Source: Reticulitermes lucifugus (taxonomy: Eukaryota; Arthropoda; Insecta; Blattodea; Rhinotermitidae). From it: a stretch of 64,000 bases of DNA. The DNA lies in contig JAKCWW010000653.1 of assembly GCA_026260175.1 (NCBI GenBank), positions 1-64,000 of the forward strand, written 5' to 3'. This document shows, in pieces, positions 24,997 to 37,261 of the stretch. How positions within the stretch are numbered: the stretch's first letter is position 1; every line of letters begins with the position of its first letter. Position numbers and translations under genes: made by a program. The notes under the pieces are model-generated. The model was given only the letters and a program-made list of their open reading frames with translations, did not search any database and had not been told where the DNA came from.

Positions 24997-27900
24997 ATCA
25001 CAGTTAATTTCATTTTATTTGGTTGCTTATTAGTTGGATATGAAAAATAAACAGCTAGTTCTTTAACACTTTATCCTAGACCTTACCTTAATATAACCGA
25101 ATGATGGTTAATACCGAAATGGCCTAAAAAGTTCTTTCGATTATTTGTACCACATATTAATTTACTTCGATCTGAAAATCTATTACACTTCATTAAATGT
25201 AAACAGAGTCTTATGATGCATTAAAAGGGAAGATTCGAAAAAATGAGGTGAAAGAACGCAAATGAAGCAGAGGTAAAATTCTGTTTTTTTTCCGCGCCTC
25301 ATCAAACTTATTTTCCTTTCCATAGCATTATTTCCCTGTAAATTATAGAATATGGTATTGAAGATCAATAAATTGCCCCCTTCAAACAGAATGCGTCACA
25401 CCGCCTATAGACTGTTTCTTAAAATAATTCCCGGAATTATGTATTAAAGCGGAACTTTATTAACAGGTACAAAATTTAAAATAATGATATAAATTGTAAC
25501 AGGAAATGAAGTCGACAATTGGTAAAATGTAAACCTGAATTACACCGACATTGTCAAAATTAATCAACACCGTTATCACCAGCAACCTTATTCAAAGTAA
25601 AATCATTCACATTAGGTAATTTCAGTTGAATATGGCGAGTATATCTCTCTTGTCGCTTGTACCCTCAGTTAAACCCCACTTGTTTATCGAATGAAAGGAA
25701 CATAATGGCTCCATATTTAAGAATACAAATTTATACTTCAAAATATATCAGTTTACAATTAGTACGGCAGGGACTAAGAAACTTTCTATATCATAAACAT
25801 CGCAAACTTGAAGGCACAAATTGTTAATCTGCCAATATGATATTTAAAATATTTTTAAAGAATTTAAATAAAAAATGCAAATTTGTCACACAGACTTATT
25901 TTCCTGTTGTTGTTGATTGAAACGAACAAAGAAATTTAATTTTGGATTATCACCCACACATTTTAATATGTGGGAGATAATCCAAAATTTGTCCGAATCG
26001 TACTGTCTTTCTACTTTAATAGATTATTTACATGTATAATATAATACATAGGCCCATATTTCGTAGTGTATGAAATTACTGATAGGAAAAACACAAAATC
26101 TAGATGAGCGTACTGCTGCGTAGTAGGTAACTGTGGAAAACTTAAAAATAGTTCCCTATGTAAATGTATTCTTTCTGCTGCTTATTGCAGGACGGTAGAG
26201 GCAAAGTATACTGAAGGGTTTAGAATTACGTTTATTTGTCTAAGCCTTTCCAACTTGGTGTTCTTTTCTCTCAACTTCTTTTGAATTTTTGCAGCCATTA
26301 GTCCACATAATAAGAAAACTGAACTACTGATGGCTATTCCGTAATACTGACATGATGAAACTATCGAACTGGTTTTTCACTGCTGCAGATCTTACGGTCA
26401 CAGCACTTTATTCACATCCTGTTATTAATGCGAACCTATCGAAGTGCTTGGATTTCTGCCTGTAATGACATCACATGAGCTCTAGCCTCTACAGCAGACC
26501 CGCTCGACTGGAAAGTTAATTATTGGATGGGGCAACCAAGAGACTTGATTCCTCGAACCAATCCAATCCATCTGTCTATCGGTTCTCTTTACTCTCCGCA
26601 CAGTGAGATTTAGTGAGGTCTCCGTTATACACATTAACGCAGTTTCTCTCTTCGCATTTTGTCTTCTCGCTGATTCTTCCTTTATTTCACTCCTCTTATT
26701 TCTGCCTTTATCCCCTAAACAAGCCACGTTGTAGTCCACATTACGTTTGGCTTATATGGGATATCAGTTTTTCTTGTTGGTTTTTAACCAAATTTGGCGG
26801 CATTTACATTTTGTGTGCGACAGGTGTCACCTGACAGTACTGAAGGCGGCTGATGGTTACTCGCGCTTTACCTAAAGACGTGGAAAGGAAAATCATGAAG
26901 AGCGTGGGGAATTTTGGGAGAACAGTATCTGTTATTCTGGTTGTTCATACTTTCGTTTAATTTAAAACAGGCTAACTTGCAAAGATTAATGCAAATGAAC
27001 ATTCTTTTCAACATAACACATTTCTCATATTTTCTGAACACGTGCTTTTTTCTTTAGATAAGTGTCTAGGCGACCGTCTCATTTCCAGCCCTGCTAAGAA
27101 GAAAGTCGCTTATTTCTGTGGGCTCGCGGGCACAATTAATAAGATGTTGAGAGTATTCCATTTGCTGCTATTCACTGTAATTTACTTTCAGTCCCTTCCT
27201 TTTTCGGCTATGTAGAGCGGCCGTGAGAGTCTTCGACACGAATTCTGAAAGCTGGAAACCTCGAAGTGTATGTAGCTTGGGCAGTTTTTATTTAAAATCC
27301 CACCTAGCCTTTTTTCTGTATTTTCCTCCCAAGGCAAATTATCGCTCTTGTTTCAAAGTAGTTTTAGACCTTCTCTAAAAAACAGACTTCGTGTCACAAT
27401 ATCACATCTGAGCACAAAGTATTCAATACCTCTTCCAGTGTTCTGGACTCTATCACAAATAAAACAATGACACAGGCTCTCCTGTTTAGGGGGCAGGGGA
27501 AGAATAATCTAGTAAAGGATTGCTGTATTACTACAGGTAAACAAATACCTTATACCATCCAATTATCAGTCACTGGATGAGGTCCGCCCGGTATTATTTC
27601 TTCAGGATACTGTTTTTTAGCAGGTGCACTGGTACAGTCTGTCGAAGGAACAAACATAGTATACAAACTTTAGTATAGATTCAAGACCACATATTCTTCC
27701 TGAATTTACGTATATTTCTACTGGACTAGACGGCGTCACATCTCAGACGTCGGATTTATTCCTTCTATAAGTCACTTTTACTTACAGAAGAAGCGTAAGA
27801 AAGAAGGTTTGAGAATATTCAGTACATTATTTATGCTATGGCATGCTGCTGGGAGCAGTGATGTATGACCTTTATTAAACATAACTTTGTAGCACCGTTC

Positions 27901-28221
27901 AAAGGAAATTCATCTCTAATTTTAAAAACTCAGCTAATCATCGCTGATCTTCGATAGGAAAAAAGCTTATTTACGATCGACGAAGATCGTGGATCAAATC
28001 GTGATGGACGAGCGTGCTGAAGTTCTAACACAGAACACGATACAGCATCGAGGTCAGAAATAGGTGTACATAGTAAGATATAGGGGAAAAATATATTTAA
28101 TTTACTGCTTTCTGCGATGTGAGAAAGTTACGTTGAAAATTGCATTTTAAAAGAGTGCTGATTTTTTTCCGGTTTTTGCTATGGAAATCTATCCGTAATT
28201 AATAATCGTGTTTAGAACTAT
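24997..28221. other. unassigned DNA around the 25.9-kb hairpin
   Basis: Apart from the hairpin at 25938-25989, no gene, RNA gene or dispersed repeat is recognised. 25096-25115 (TGATGATGG-like string and GGTTAATACC before GAAA) is a very weak hammerhead lookalike. Confidence 0.5.
25938..25989. repeat. 23-bp inverted repeat hairpin
   Basis: Arms 25938-25960 and 25967-25989 pair at 21 of 23 positions around a 6-nt loop (TTTTAA). The arm contains TTTTGGATTATC and CCCACA. It could be a tiny fold-back relic, or, less likely, a microRNA-like precursor. The surrounding DNA (24997-28221) shows no gene or other repeat that I recognise. Confidence 0.7.
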
Positions 28222-28695
28222 GATGCCTACGATAATAGACAGACGAGGAACGTATTTGGGCCTAAGAGGGACGAGGTGACAGGGGGAATGAAGAAGACAA
28301 TATAATGAGGGGCTTTATGCTCTGTACTCCTCACCAAATGTACTTCGGTTGATTAGATCAAGAAGAATGAGATGGACGGGGCATGTAGCACGTATGGGAG
28401 ACAGGAGAGGTGCATGTAGGGTTTTGGTGGGGAGACTTGAGGGAACGAGACCACTTGGAAAACCTGGTCGTAAATGGTAGGGTAATATTAAAATGGATCT
28501 TCAAGAAGTGGGATGGAGAGGCATGGACAGGATTGCTCTGGTTCAGGATAGAGAGAGTTTGCTGGCGCTTGTGAGTGCGATAATGAACCTTCGGGTTTCA
28601 TAAAATGCGGTGTATTTGTTGACTAGCTGAGAAACTCTTAGCTTCTCAAAAGGACTTTGCTCCGTGGACTTTATTTCACTTTAGATGCCTACGAT
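28222..28695 (+). mobile_element. 5'-truncated LINE, ORF2 C-terminus, 12-bp target duplication
   Basis: GATGCCTACGAT occurs at 28222-28233 and 28684-28695 and brackets a 450-bp non-LTR retrotransposon end. Frame 28298-28603 encodes 101 residues with the motifs [36 protein letters not shown] and MNLRV. This is the region C-terminal to the reverse transcriptase in a LINE ORF2 that I recall as abundant in cockroach and termite genomes. There is one in-frame stop (TAG at 28478-28480, after GRKW) and a frame change just upstream, where FGPKRDEVTG (about 28258-28287) lies in another frame. The 3' UTR is about 80 bp and ends without a long A-run. Extreme 5' truncation is normal for LINEs. The clade (jockey or CR1-like) is uncertain. 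Confidence 0.85.
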
Positions 28696-28965
28696 GTTCC
28701 TTTTGTGAAGGTCAAGTTATCGTTATTAAGCGAGAGAGTAAAGTAAAGGAAAATAACATAATAGAAGTCATTTAACGAAAATTATGAAGGGCGTAAGTAT
28801 ATTGCTACTCAGTTCACGTGACATCTGTGTTTGGGGGAGGACAGCTAAACATATGTTATTAAGGTGTTCCGAAAAGAAGGATAAGAATGTACAGTCTTAT
28901 CGTTCCTTAAATACGTAGGCTGCTTCCATAACAGTGAATACCAGGATCAATTACAAAACAAACGC

Positions 28966-29160
28966 CTACATTTTAACTGTTTGACTTTTTTACATCTTTT
29001 TATTGTGTACATTGATTGCTACTTTGGTTTTGTGAAGTGTTACTTTAATGAGATTCCTTGATGATGATCCCATAAGGGATCGAAACATGTAGAAGTGTTC
29101 AACGTGATATTGTAATAAAATATCTGGGAAAAATATAGCGCACTTTTTTGGACTGATCTT
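28966..29160 (+). repeat. hammerhead-bearing repeat, family A, copy 2
   Basis: Relative of 23083-23282. Its hammerhead-like motif at 29052-29096 has a perfect 6-bp stem GATCCC/GGGATC with loop ATAA (29066-29081), then GAAAC (29082-29086), ATGTA and GAAG. The core reads C-T-TGATGA, one base off CTGATGA, and stem I is only about 3 bp (TTC/GAA). Stem II is best preserved here, while copy 1 has the better core, so the ancestor of both probably had a proper motif. Confidence 0.65.
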
Positions 29161-32100
29161 TGTGAGCTGACATGTAACCAAATTTGAGAGAAAGTTCTGA
29201 GAAGGCAATTATCAATTTCTCTAGATAAGGAAGTTTCTGCTCCACAGAACAATATATTTTGTGCAAAGGTAATTGATTTCCTTTTGTGATTTAAATTAAT
29301 CAATGTAATCCATTTATGTTAGTCTCTTTATGCAATACTATTCGTTTTCGTTATTATCATTAACATCTCTGTCTGTCAGTCTAAGAAGATTATGATTCTT
29401 GCTGTACAATTTCTCAAACACTGATATATCTATGTTGTTGACGTGCTGTCCACAAACATTCGGAGATACTCTATAACAGCAGCTATAATGTGTTGCTCTC
29501 TGAATACTTCCAATAAGTCTCCGGACAGAGTTATTCAATAAACTGAACAAGTGTTGTGGCCTCCCTTACTAGTTTTTGCTCCCTTACAGCGAACGGAAAA
29601 GAGTGACACCTGCAGTCTCAATAAATGTATTATTTTCCAGATTTCAGTTTTCATTTTTTAAGTAAAAAGTATGAGAAATTTATCTGATAGAATCACAGAT
29701 TTATAACTAGTGGCCAAAAGTCACGTCTATCTAGCTTTAAGATTAAGGATGAGTACAGCTCTACCTACCCTCTCACTACATATCTTCATGACGTGTGTAT
29801 GTAAATCTTAATTTTTTATCTCCTGTCTCTTTTCTTTCGATCAGTTGGAAGTGTATAAATCTACACGGCAAGTCATTTATAGCCCTCTGTCTCGAACTAA
29901 ATTCTCCAGCACTTGAGAGGATCAGGTCATCTAAACATGTTAACTGGCGTTCTGCTCCAGGCTGAGGTCAAAATTGTTAGAAATATCTTAAAGTCTGATT
30001 TGTTTCTAACCAATTACTCTAACCAACATGACACTCAAGGAAATACTGTCACGTAAATACATGCATATCGCACTTCCAAATGATTGTTTTAACCTTAATT
30101 TTTCAAACATTTCGTAGAGCGAAATTTATCTTAATCCTTAAGGGAGACAACATTTAAGCCTTGAAAGAGTAAAAGGAATCTACATTTTATACAAAGATTA
30201 AGTTCGTACTTCACAGAGAAAACTGTGTTCTCCCATTTGACACACCGATAGAAACAAAAATGCCTGTTTATTTTAGCAATCATGCAGAACACATATTGCG
30301 TGGACAAATGCAGAGATTTTAGTGTTAAACCTGGCCGTATATATAGTAACCACAAGGATTTAAAGGGTTAAAATACAACCGGTTGGGTATAAGCCAAGCC
30401 CCAGTTAGAATACTGCTGATAGCCTTTGACTTCGATGATCACGGCCCTCTTGATTCTTTTCTCCCGTAGAACCACTACACAACAAAACATCAATGTTCGC
30501 TCACAGCCTCCGCAATCTGATTTGAATAAAGTCATTAGCAGCTGTAATGACTTTCGTATCAACTCCGTTGTATTTCCTTATTTTATACTTGGGGCACACA
30601 TTTTGCCATTTATTTCTTTTCGTAATGGCTTCGTCGCTTTTTGAATGAAGTGAGAGGGATACGACAATAAAAAAGTAGAAAAAGGGGGGGGGTGACAAGT
30701 ATAAAAGAAGTTTCAAAGAAATGGGGGGGGAAGGGCGGGTCGGTTGGTTCTGGATAAGTTTTCACTTGTTAATTTCCGGAGTGTTCGTAATTACTAGGCT
30801 GGATGTCTTTTGACACTGAGGAGGAATGCGAGAGGGAAAGACTTGATACATTTCTGGAAGTCGAAATTTCGAGTTCCACTGCATGTAAAAGACCTCTGTT
30901 GCTCTAATGTAAAAATAACAAGGTATGTTTGAAAACTGAGTATATCGAAGTAGCTGTAATAATAAATATTTAAGCTCGCGAAGTACCTTTTTCGAATTCC
31001 AGCCGTGTTAACCGACTACCCTAAAAGGTTGTTTGTTATTTTCTTCAGTTTTTCCAGGAAATTAATGGTAAATGCATCCTTCCATAATCTTTACTAGTTT
31101 ACCACTAATGGCAGACCGGGCAAGTTACGTGGAGCTGTATTTTGTGAGCCTTGTATTTGGATGTGGCATGCTCGAATCTCGATTGGAACACCAACTGTCC
31201 TAACTGAAGCTATTAGTTGTCTTCTTCTACAGTATGCACAGGTAAATGTGGGGAAGATACCTCATATTACACCACGACTGCGTCTTTGAACTGTCTTTCG
31301 CATTTACTGCTTTTATTCGACCTATCATTCAAAGTTATGTAATTATGCCTGCGCTCGTCATCTCTAAACAAAGGAACAAACCATAAAACATTACTCATAA
31401 ACTGCTTACCAATTTATTCCAGGTACTTCCATTAAACGCATATATACTTACATACATACATAGCTGATTTAGGCATAAATGCACAGGCCTACTTACGTAT
31501 ATTACATACGTACACATATATACATACATATATACTCCTACATTTTACAAAATATATTTGGCTTACTACACTAACGAATAGCATAGACCGCTATAACTTG
31601 CTATGATATGGTTATCACATTCCTGGGTTCCAAAATTATATTAGAAAAATGGAAACTTCTGACAATTACCATAACTGCTGTGTGTGTTCAGTCCATGAAA
31701 ATATGAATTGTATCAATATGCACCAAAGTTTTTGACAAATAAACAGCTATTGGCGGAAGGCTACCGAAGTAAGGAAGTGAAAGGAAATAATTTGGAAAAG
31801 AATTACTGGGGAAATTCAGAGCGACATTATGCTGGTGTTGTTGACGTGGGGCTGAAAGAAATTGAAAGAAACTAGAAGATTCGGCTCAGGGATTCTGTCC
31901 GAGATACCTCAAAATATCAGAAAAATTGTAGCTCAGTTACACAAAGCTATTAATAGCAGCCATACTCACGCTTGATTCTGAATTCTAACTCTCAAAGTGG
32001 CAAAATTGTAATTGCAATGAATGCTTAATTTAAAACAGAAAAACGAAATGGCTTATTAAGGAATCGGCCAAACGTGTCGTTCAGCCGCAGGATTAAAGAC

Positions 32101-33006
32101 AAGAGATGGAAGGTGATAAATATATAACCGATTTGATTATCAAATGTAAAGTATTGTGTGATTTTGCTACAGGTCTACTGATTCTGACAGAAACATTTGT
32201 GCTGTAATATATTTATATAATTCTTTTTATAGATATGAAATAGAAATATTTGATACCAACGTTTGCCATATAAAGACAGAAACTAAGCCATGACTGGTCC
32301 CTAGAGTCGACATTGTTTTAATTATATTTTGTGAAATTTACACGCTGGAGACTTCAGAATCTTGAAAAGAAAGTTCCTTGTTTTAGAATATTTGTAGCAT
32401 ATTAATAGAAAATGGAAAATGTTCAGAAGGGAGCATGTGGACGTTAGCTTTCAAAAAGACTCAGTACAAACAAAGCCCTTCCCTTCACTGGGATTTTTAA
32501 ATTCCTTCCTTCGTCTTTACTGTCAAAAACATTTAAAAGCTTGAGTGTACGAGGGGTCATTCCTTGTAAGCAGTTAGGAAAATTATATTTTTTTAATACA
32601 GAGTTTCCTCAGTTTTCTTAACTTCTTGTATCTTTCACTAACCTGTACTTGTAACAGCCTATGTATTTTTCTCTCTGACTATGGTTTATGAAGTCACATT
32701 AGTTTTGTCCTTAGAACTGAACAATAGGAAATCTAGAATTACGCAGAGCACGTAACAAGAAAAAATGAATAATAGTGTCGAGAATATGAAGAAGCAGCAG
32801 TAAGAAACAGAAGGAACATACTGTAAAGCCTTTGAATACTAGCATTTACTTTAGATATAACAAGGTTTAACAAAAAATTATACGTTCTCGTCACACGTAC
32901 ACACCAGAAGAAAGAGCAATTATTTTCCTATACAGTATTAACCGATTGCTTTTGTAACCGAGAAGGAGAGTGTTTACTGCGCGGTACGAATTGAAGGTTT
33001 AAATAT
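29161..33006. other. unassigned DNA with G-runs and CATA-rich stretch
   Basis: G-runs at 30684-30692 and 30723-30730; 30723-30739 fits a G-quadruplex pattern (four G-tracts, short loops). A CATA/TATA-rich stretch lies at about 31440-31540. No gene recognised. Confidence 0.55.
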
Positions 33007-33062
33007 ATATAAGTTTATTTGTACCAACTACTTCACATCAACTTTATATATTTATTCTCTAT

Positions 33063-33107
33063 GCTCCTACATTTTTCGGCTGACATTTTCAGCCATCATC
33101 AGAAAGT
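33063..33107 (-). ncRNA. hammerhead ribozyme motif, left arm
   Basis: Minus strand: GACTTT (stem I side), perfect CTGATGA (33102-33096), extra T, stem GGCTGA/TCAGCC with loop AAATG, GAAA (33077-33074), AATGTA, then GGAGC, which pairs with the CTTT side through two wobbles. The conserved core bases are all present; stem I is the weak point. Confidence 0.6.
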
Positions 33108-33450
33108 CATCTTCTATAGACTTACGCAGCGTGCAACGTGTCACTGAATGGTAAAATTTGCATATATTTCAGCCGTAGTTATATAACAAAATAAAATCCA
33201 GTGTGTTGTTACATAAAATATTTAGACATAAAACACGTATACAAATGTCTGTTTCCAAACATCTGCCTCGTAAACACTTGCAGTTTTGTGGGGTCGAGAC
33301 CTCTGGCTGTGGTAGCCGAGGTTATTCAATACGCGATATCTCTGTACTCTACTGTAATGGGTTTCATTGTATTTTATAACTACGGCTGTAATACATGTAA
33401 ATTTTACCATTCAGTGAAAGGCTGCACGCTGCGTAATTCTATAGAAGATG

Positions 33451-33495
33451 ACTCCGTGATGATGGCTGAGAATGTCAGCCGAAAAATGTAGGAGC
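33451..33495 (+). ncRNA. hammerhead ribozyme-like motif, right arm
   Basis: CTCC (33452-33455) pairs with GGAG (33491-33494). The core is GTGATGA (33456-33462), one base off CTGATGA. Then come an extra T, the 6-bp stem GGCTGA/TCAGCC, GAAA (33481-33484) and AATGTA. The left arm has the intact core and this arm the intact stem I, so the two have decayed separately. Confidence 0.55.
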
Positions 33496-33556
33496 ATAGA
33501 GAATAAATATATAGAGGTGGTTTCAAGTAGTTGGTATAAATAAACATATATATGTA

Positions 33557-36500
33557 AAAGAACTGCACGGAATATGTATAATATTAAGTATATATTTAAA
33601 TATAATTCAGGATAGCCTCAGTCTTTAAGGGGTAAAATAAGTTTAGGCCAAGGTACTGAATACAGAACGCACGTGACTCTAATACCTCATTATAAAACAA
33701 AGAAACTTACAATGCAAATGTAAAGCATGTTAAAGTTATTAGGAAAATGAAGTGTTACAGTTATTGGGTAATAGGAAATACGAAGACCGATATAAGCGAC
33801 AAGACAAAATAAGAACAGAATACGTTTCAGGCGGCGTCAGAATGATAGCTGTACCAGCTGATAAAAAAGGGGAATTAAAGAAAGAATACGCAAGGATGGG
33901 TGGAAGGGAGCTAGGGAATGGGGATTTCTGGTCTTGACAGCTTCCAAATCGCACATAGACTTTTTGTACTAGCAGAAGGGTGGATTGAGAGTAGGATGAA
34001 AATAAATTCTTTCTCTCTTCAGACAAGGTTTACTAATTACGTCACGAGTGGTTCCTAGCACCCCCTCCCCCCACACACAATCCGCTTTTCTCTCTCTAAC
34101 CCTCATGATATTCCGAGTTTCTGTGTCATTACTCCCACAACTCATTTCTTATCCCTCCCCTTTCTCATTTCCTTCAGAAAAATAACGTGGATCTTCCGAT
34201 TGGAACCAAGAAAAAATAATTTCCTTCGTAACCTCTATATTCATGTCTTCCTTTTGGTTCCTAAACATTGGCTGATATATAATGGAGTTTTTAATTAAGT
34301 TCAAGGTGATAGTATTTTGCTTCTAACTCCTTGCTTCGGTTTCAGTGATAGAAATATATGTCTGTATATACCGCATGCATTCTGTATTCTAGCCTTCCAA
34401 TACTTCATACATCTAATGATCTTCTACTGCCATTTTTTTTCGATTTCTTGAGTCTTCGGTTCTCTCTCTCAGGGATAGGTGGTTGAAAAAGAAATTTAAA
34501 CATTTATCCCATAATTGGCAGCGGACAGAATTATAAAATTTTATCAGTTAATGCTGTGTCCAAAGAGCATGATTTTATGAAGTCTAGCAAACTTCGGGAT
34601 AAAGCTCTGCACTTTGTAGAACTAGCCACTAGATGGCGGCGAGTGACAAGTATCGCTGTCAGGGCGCTCTACCTCAAGTCCTAAAGCGTTGGTGCCATAG
34701 CTGCTCCACAGTTCCTATCAAAAATATATTTTTTTTTGTGCAGGCCGGGAATTGAAATCATATCTCTTTCTTCGAAGCCTGTCACTTCAACTCAAGTAAC
34801 TCAAGTAGGCTATTCCGAATAGAATTACTTCAATTTTACGAATTTAAATTTTGGGGGTCCTTATTCGAAATGAACTAAAGGTAATGCGGTATAAATTGAA
34901 TAATTGCTTATACAGGATATAAATTAATATTACCTCTCTGCTTATGCACAAAAACATGCAGTTTGCATAGTAAGGGCGGATGTCAAACTCCACTCAGTCT
35001 TCACTTGAGGACTGAGTAGGAATCCAGAGACATTTCCTTCTTATTTTCAATATGCTTCTTATGTTTATGTTTTTACTTTATCCTATATTACTAAGTCCTT
35101 GCCAAGTAAATGTGTACGTATTTAGATAAATTATTAATCCATGAATTACTTATTTTAGAAGTGATTATAATTTAAAACAGTTTACAAAGTTATTTAACTT
35201 TCCTCACAATCCATTAGGTCAAATATGCTGTTTTGCAAATGTAAGAATGCAAGACATTGACCGTTCGACATTTACAGTAAAATGGCATCTGCTTCGGTCT
35301 TAAAAGTGTATTTATGGCATACTATATTTATGTGTCTGATATTATTCTTAGAATAAAACGAGATTATTTCACAAATAGCTATAATATATAGTGCATTAAC
35401 ACATAATACAAATTCAATCACCCTCTATTAACTGAAATTTACAGCATGTTTCAACATAGGCAGGTATTATCAAGCCGTATGTACATATATATAAGTTACA
35501 AATTACAAATTGTAAGCACTGAATTGCAAAAAATTTCAGTTAAATTAAAAAAATATGTATGGCGTCTACTCTTCTAAATTAGTTGCATTGGCTATAATAC
35601 GGCATTGTATGGATAAGCACGCAAGTATATTTTACGTTAACATTTAAAATACGTTGACTGAAATCTTTGAAGAACTAACCAACAGATTACATTTTCTGGT
35701 TTATAGACGTTCTAGCTGTCATTTTAAAATTAGATTGTCAATTATTTGTTGGTTATGTCAGTAATATTTAAGTATCATATTGATAGGTTTCTTGCCCCAG
35801 AAGTTTGAAGCCAGTAATTTTAATCTGTAAATATTTTACAACTCTGTTCTCATATTTAGGACTTTTAATTTTGATTAAAAATTTTTTTTTCTAAATTGAA
35901 AGAGCACTATTTATGTGAACCGAACTGTCCGCGGGAGGTAAAAAAATGTAACCGACACTTATAAATACTGGTCTGCGTGTAGACAGGTGCAGCATTTCAT
36001 TGCCTAAGGTTTCTTGGAAATATTTTACAGCAGATTTTATACTCGCGGATGGTAAACAGTGAATTCAATACCTCAACTCTAGTCACTGCCATTTTGTTCG
36101 GAGCTCTGATATACTTCAATACGAACTGTCACTCACCCTCTCAAAGCTTGACACATTCCAACATCCAGCTCCACTGCTGTCTTTCAAAACAACGTAGAAA
36201 TTTCACAAGAATTTAATTCCTATATAGCTGTCACCATGAAAGGAAGGGGTTCAAATTTTAATAACCCTATTCTGTAGACTTCCAGTATTAAAACCTGCAG
36301 TTTTTGGATTCTGTAATAGTCCTGCACATGGGTGCTTCATTACTGTAGTTATGATCTCACTGGATAAAATCAAGATCTCGGTATGGGTTATAATTGCACA
36401 AGTTTTAAAAGAAAATGCGCTGGATCTTGCAAAGAATAAAATGCATTAACGTAAAGGTGTTACAACTTTATAATAAAAGGAGGCCTACATAACAGCGCTC

Positions 36501-36557
36501 CATCGAAGGGTTCGAGAACTCTTGTTTGTATTTACCTTGCGCAATATTGTGAAGAAG
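33557..36557. other. unassigned DNA, CTCF-like motif inside
   Basis: No gene recognised. CCACTAGATGGCGG at 34626-34639 fits the degenerate CTCF core CCASYAGRKGGCRS, but a chance match is possible. An 8-bp hairpin (ACTCAGTC/GACTGAGT) lies at 34992-35017. Confidence 0.5.
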
Positions 36558-36664
36558 TGCGCACGGCTGACAACCTTACCACCTTCATGTGCCGATTGTC
36601 TAGAAATTCTGGGAGCCTCAGCCTCCTGGAGACCTAACGTCCTGTCCAGACCTCTGGTGGGATA
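36558..36664 (+). mobile_element. SINE2 3' half
   Basis: CGGCTGACAACCTTACC, then ACCTTCATGTGC, GTCTAGA, GGGAGCCTCAGCCTCCTGGAG and CCTGTCCAGACCT align with the reverse complement of the full SINE2 at 50310-50609. The tRNA-like head and any target duplication are missing or too diverged to see. Confidence 0.7.
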
Positions 36665-37040
36665 ACTTTACCTTTCTAATATTATAAAGAACCAAAATTA
36701 AATGGAGGTAGAACATGGAATGGCTTAACATCAGGAAAACTTTTAACCCAGAACAAAATTCAAATTACCGCAAAATTACAGATCATCCTCTTCGAGGCCG
36801 AAAAACAACATATCATAAAATTTTCTTTTTAAAATTGCAGTACGAGACATTAATTTTAATTATTCAATTTTAAAACCAACTGTTTCCTATTTTACCTGAA
36901 GGCTGTCTGTGATTAATATTTCAACAATTTCGACTTATTTTATCTTACGTGAATTGTAAAGTTAAGAAATCAACTACATATACCGACACGAACAATGAAT
37001 CACCGCAGTTTAAATGGTGACTTTTATTTGGCACTCTGTT

Positions 37041-37087
37041 TAGGCCTGATGATGACTTATTGTACTTAAGCCGAAAAGTTTTGCTCA
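37041..37087 (+). ncRNA. hammerhead ribozyme-like motif
   Basis: GGC precedes a perfect CTGATGA (37046-37052) and an extra T. A stem GACTT/AAGCC pairs at 4 of 5 positions, then GAAA (37073-37076), AGTTTT and GCTC, which pairs poorly with the upstream GGC. Core intact, outer stem weak. No second copy of the surrounding repeat in the window. Confidence 0.5.
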
Positions 37088-37261
37088 TTAAAGTTATATA
37101 ATAAAATAACATAAAACTTATTTGTGATTTGCGGCTTTTACCCTTTTCTTTGTATATTTTCATCACAAAGGGATGCCTACCCTAAAGAAGTGTTTTATTT
37201 AATGACGCTGTCAGACGCTAAGATTATGCAATATTGATGGCGGATGAATAAAAATATGAGC

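Larger units (their letters stand above)
33007..33556. mobile_element. 550-bp palindromic element with two opposed hammerhead motifs
   Basis: Arms 33007-33190 and 33375-33556 are inverted copies of each other, about 180 bp each with scattered differences, around a 185-bp unique centre. Each arm holds a hammerhead-like motif pointing outward: minus strand 33107-33063 and plus strand 33451-33495. Both have the 6-bp stem GGCTGA/TCAGCC, then GAAA, AATGTA and GGAGC. Inverted terminal repeats with hammerheads fit the terminal repeats of Penelope-like retroelements, which can lie in inverse orientation. No reverse transcriptase fits in the centre, so it is non-autonomous or internally deleted. No clear target duplication seen. 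The open frame 33201-33491 crosses centre and arm and looks accidental. Confidence 0.65.

Noticed and set aside
25096-25130. Hammerhead lookalike with GGTTAATACC before GAAA
   Set aside because: The core reads CGAATGA and no outer stem can be found.
33201-33491. 96-codon frame ending in a CTLRNSIEDDSVMMAENVSRKM-like peptide (last part only cited as SVMMAENVSRKM)
   Set aside because: It runs across the unique centre into an inverted arm and the hammerhead motif, so it is repeat-derived.
34992-35017. 8-bp hairpin ACTCAGTC/GACTGAGT
   Set aside because: Hairpins of this size are expected by chance; no RNA gene context.
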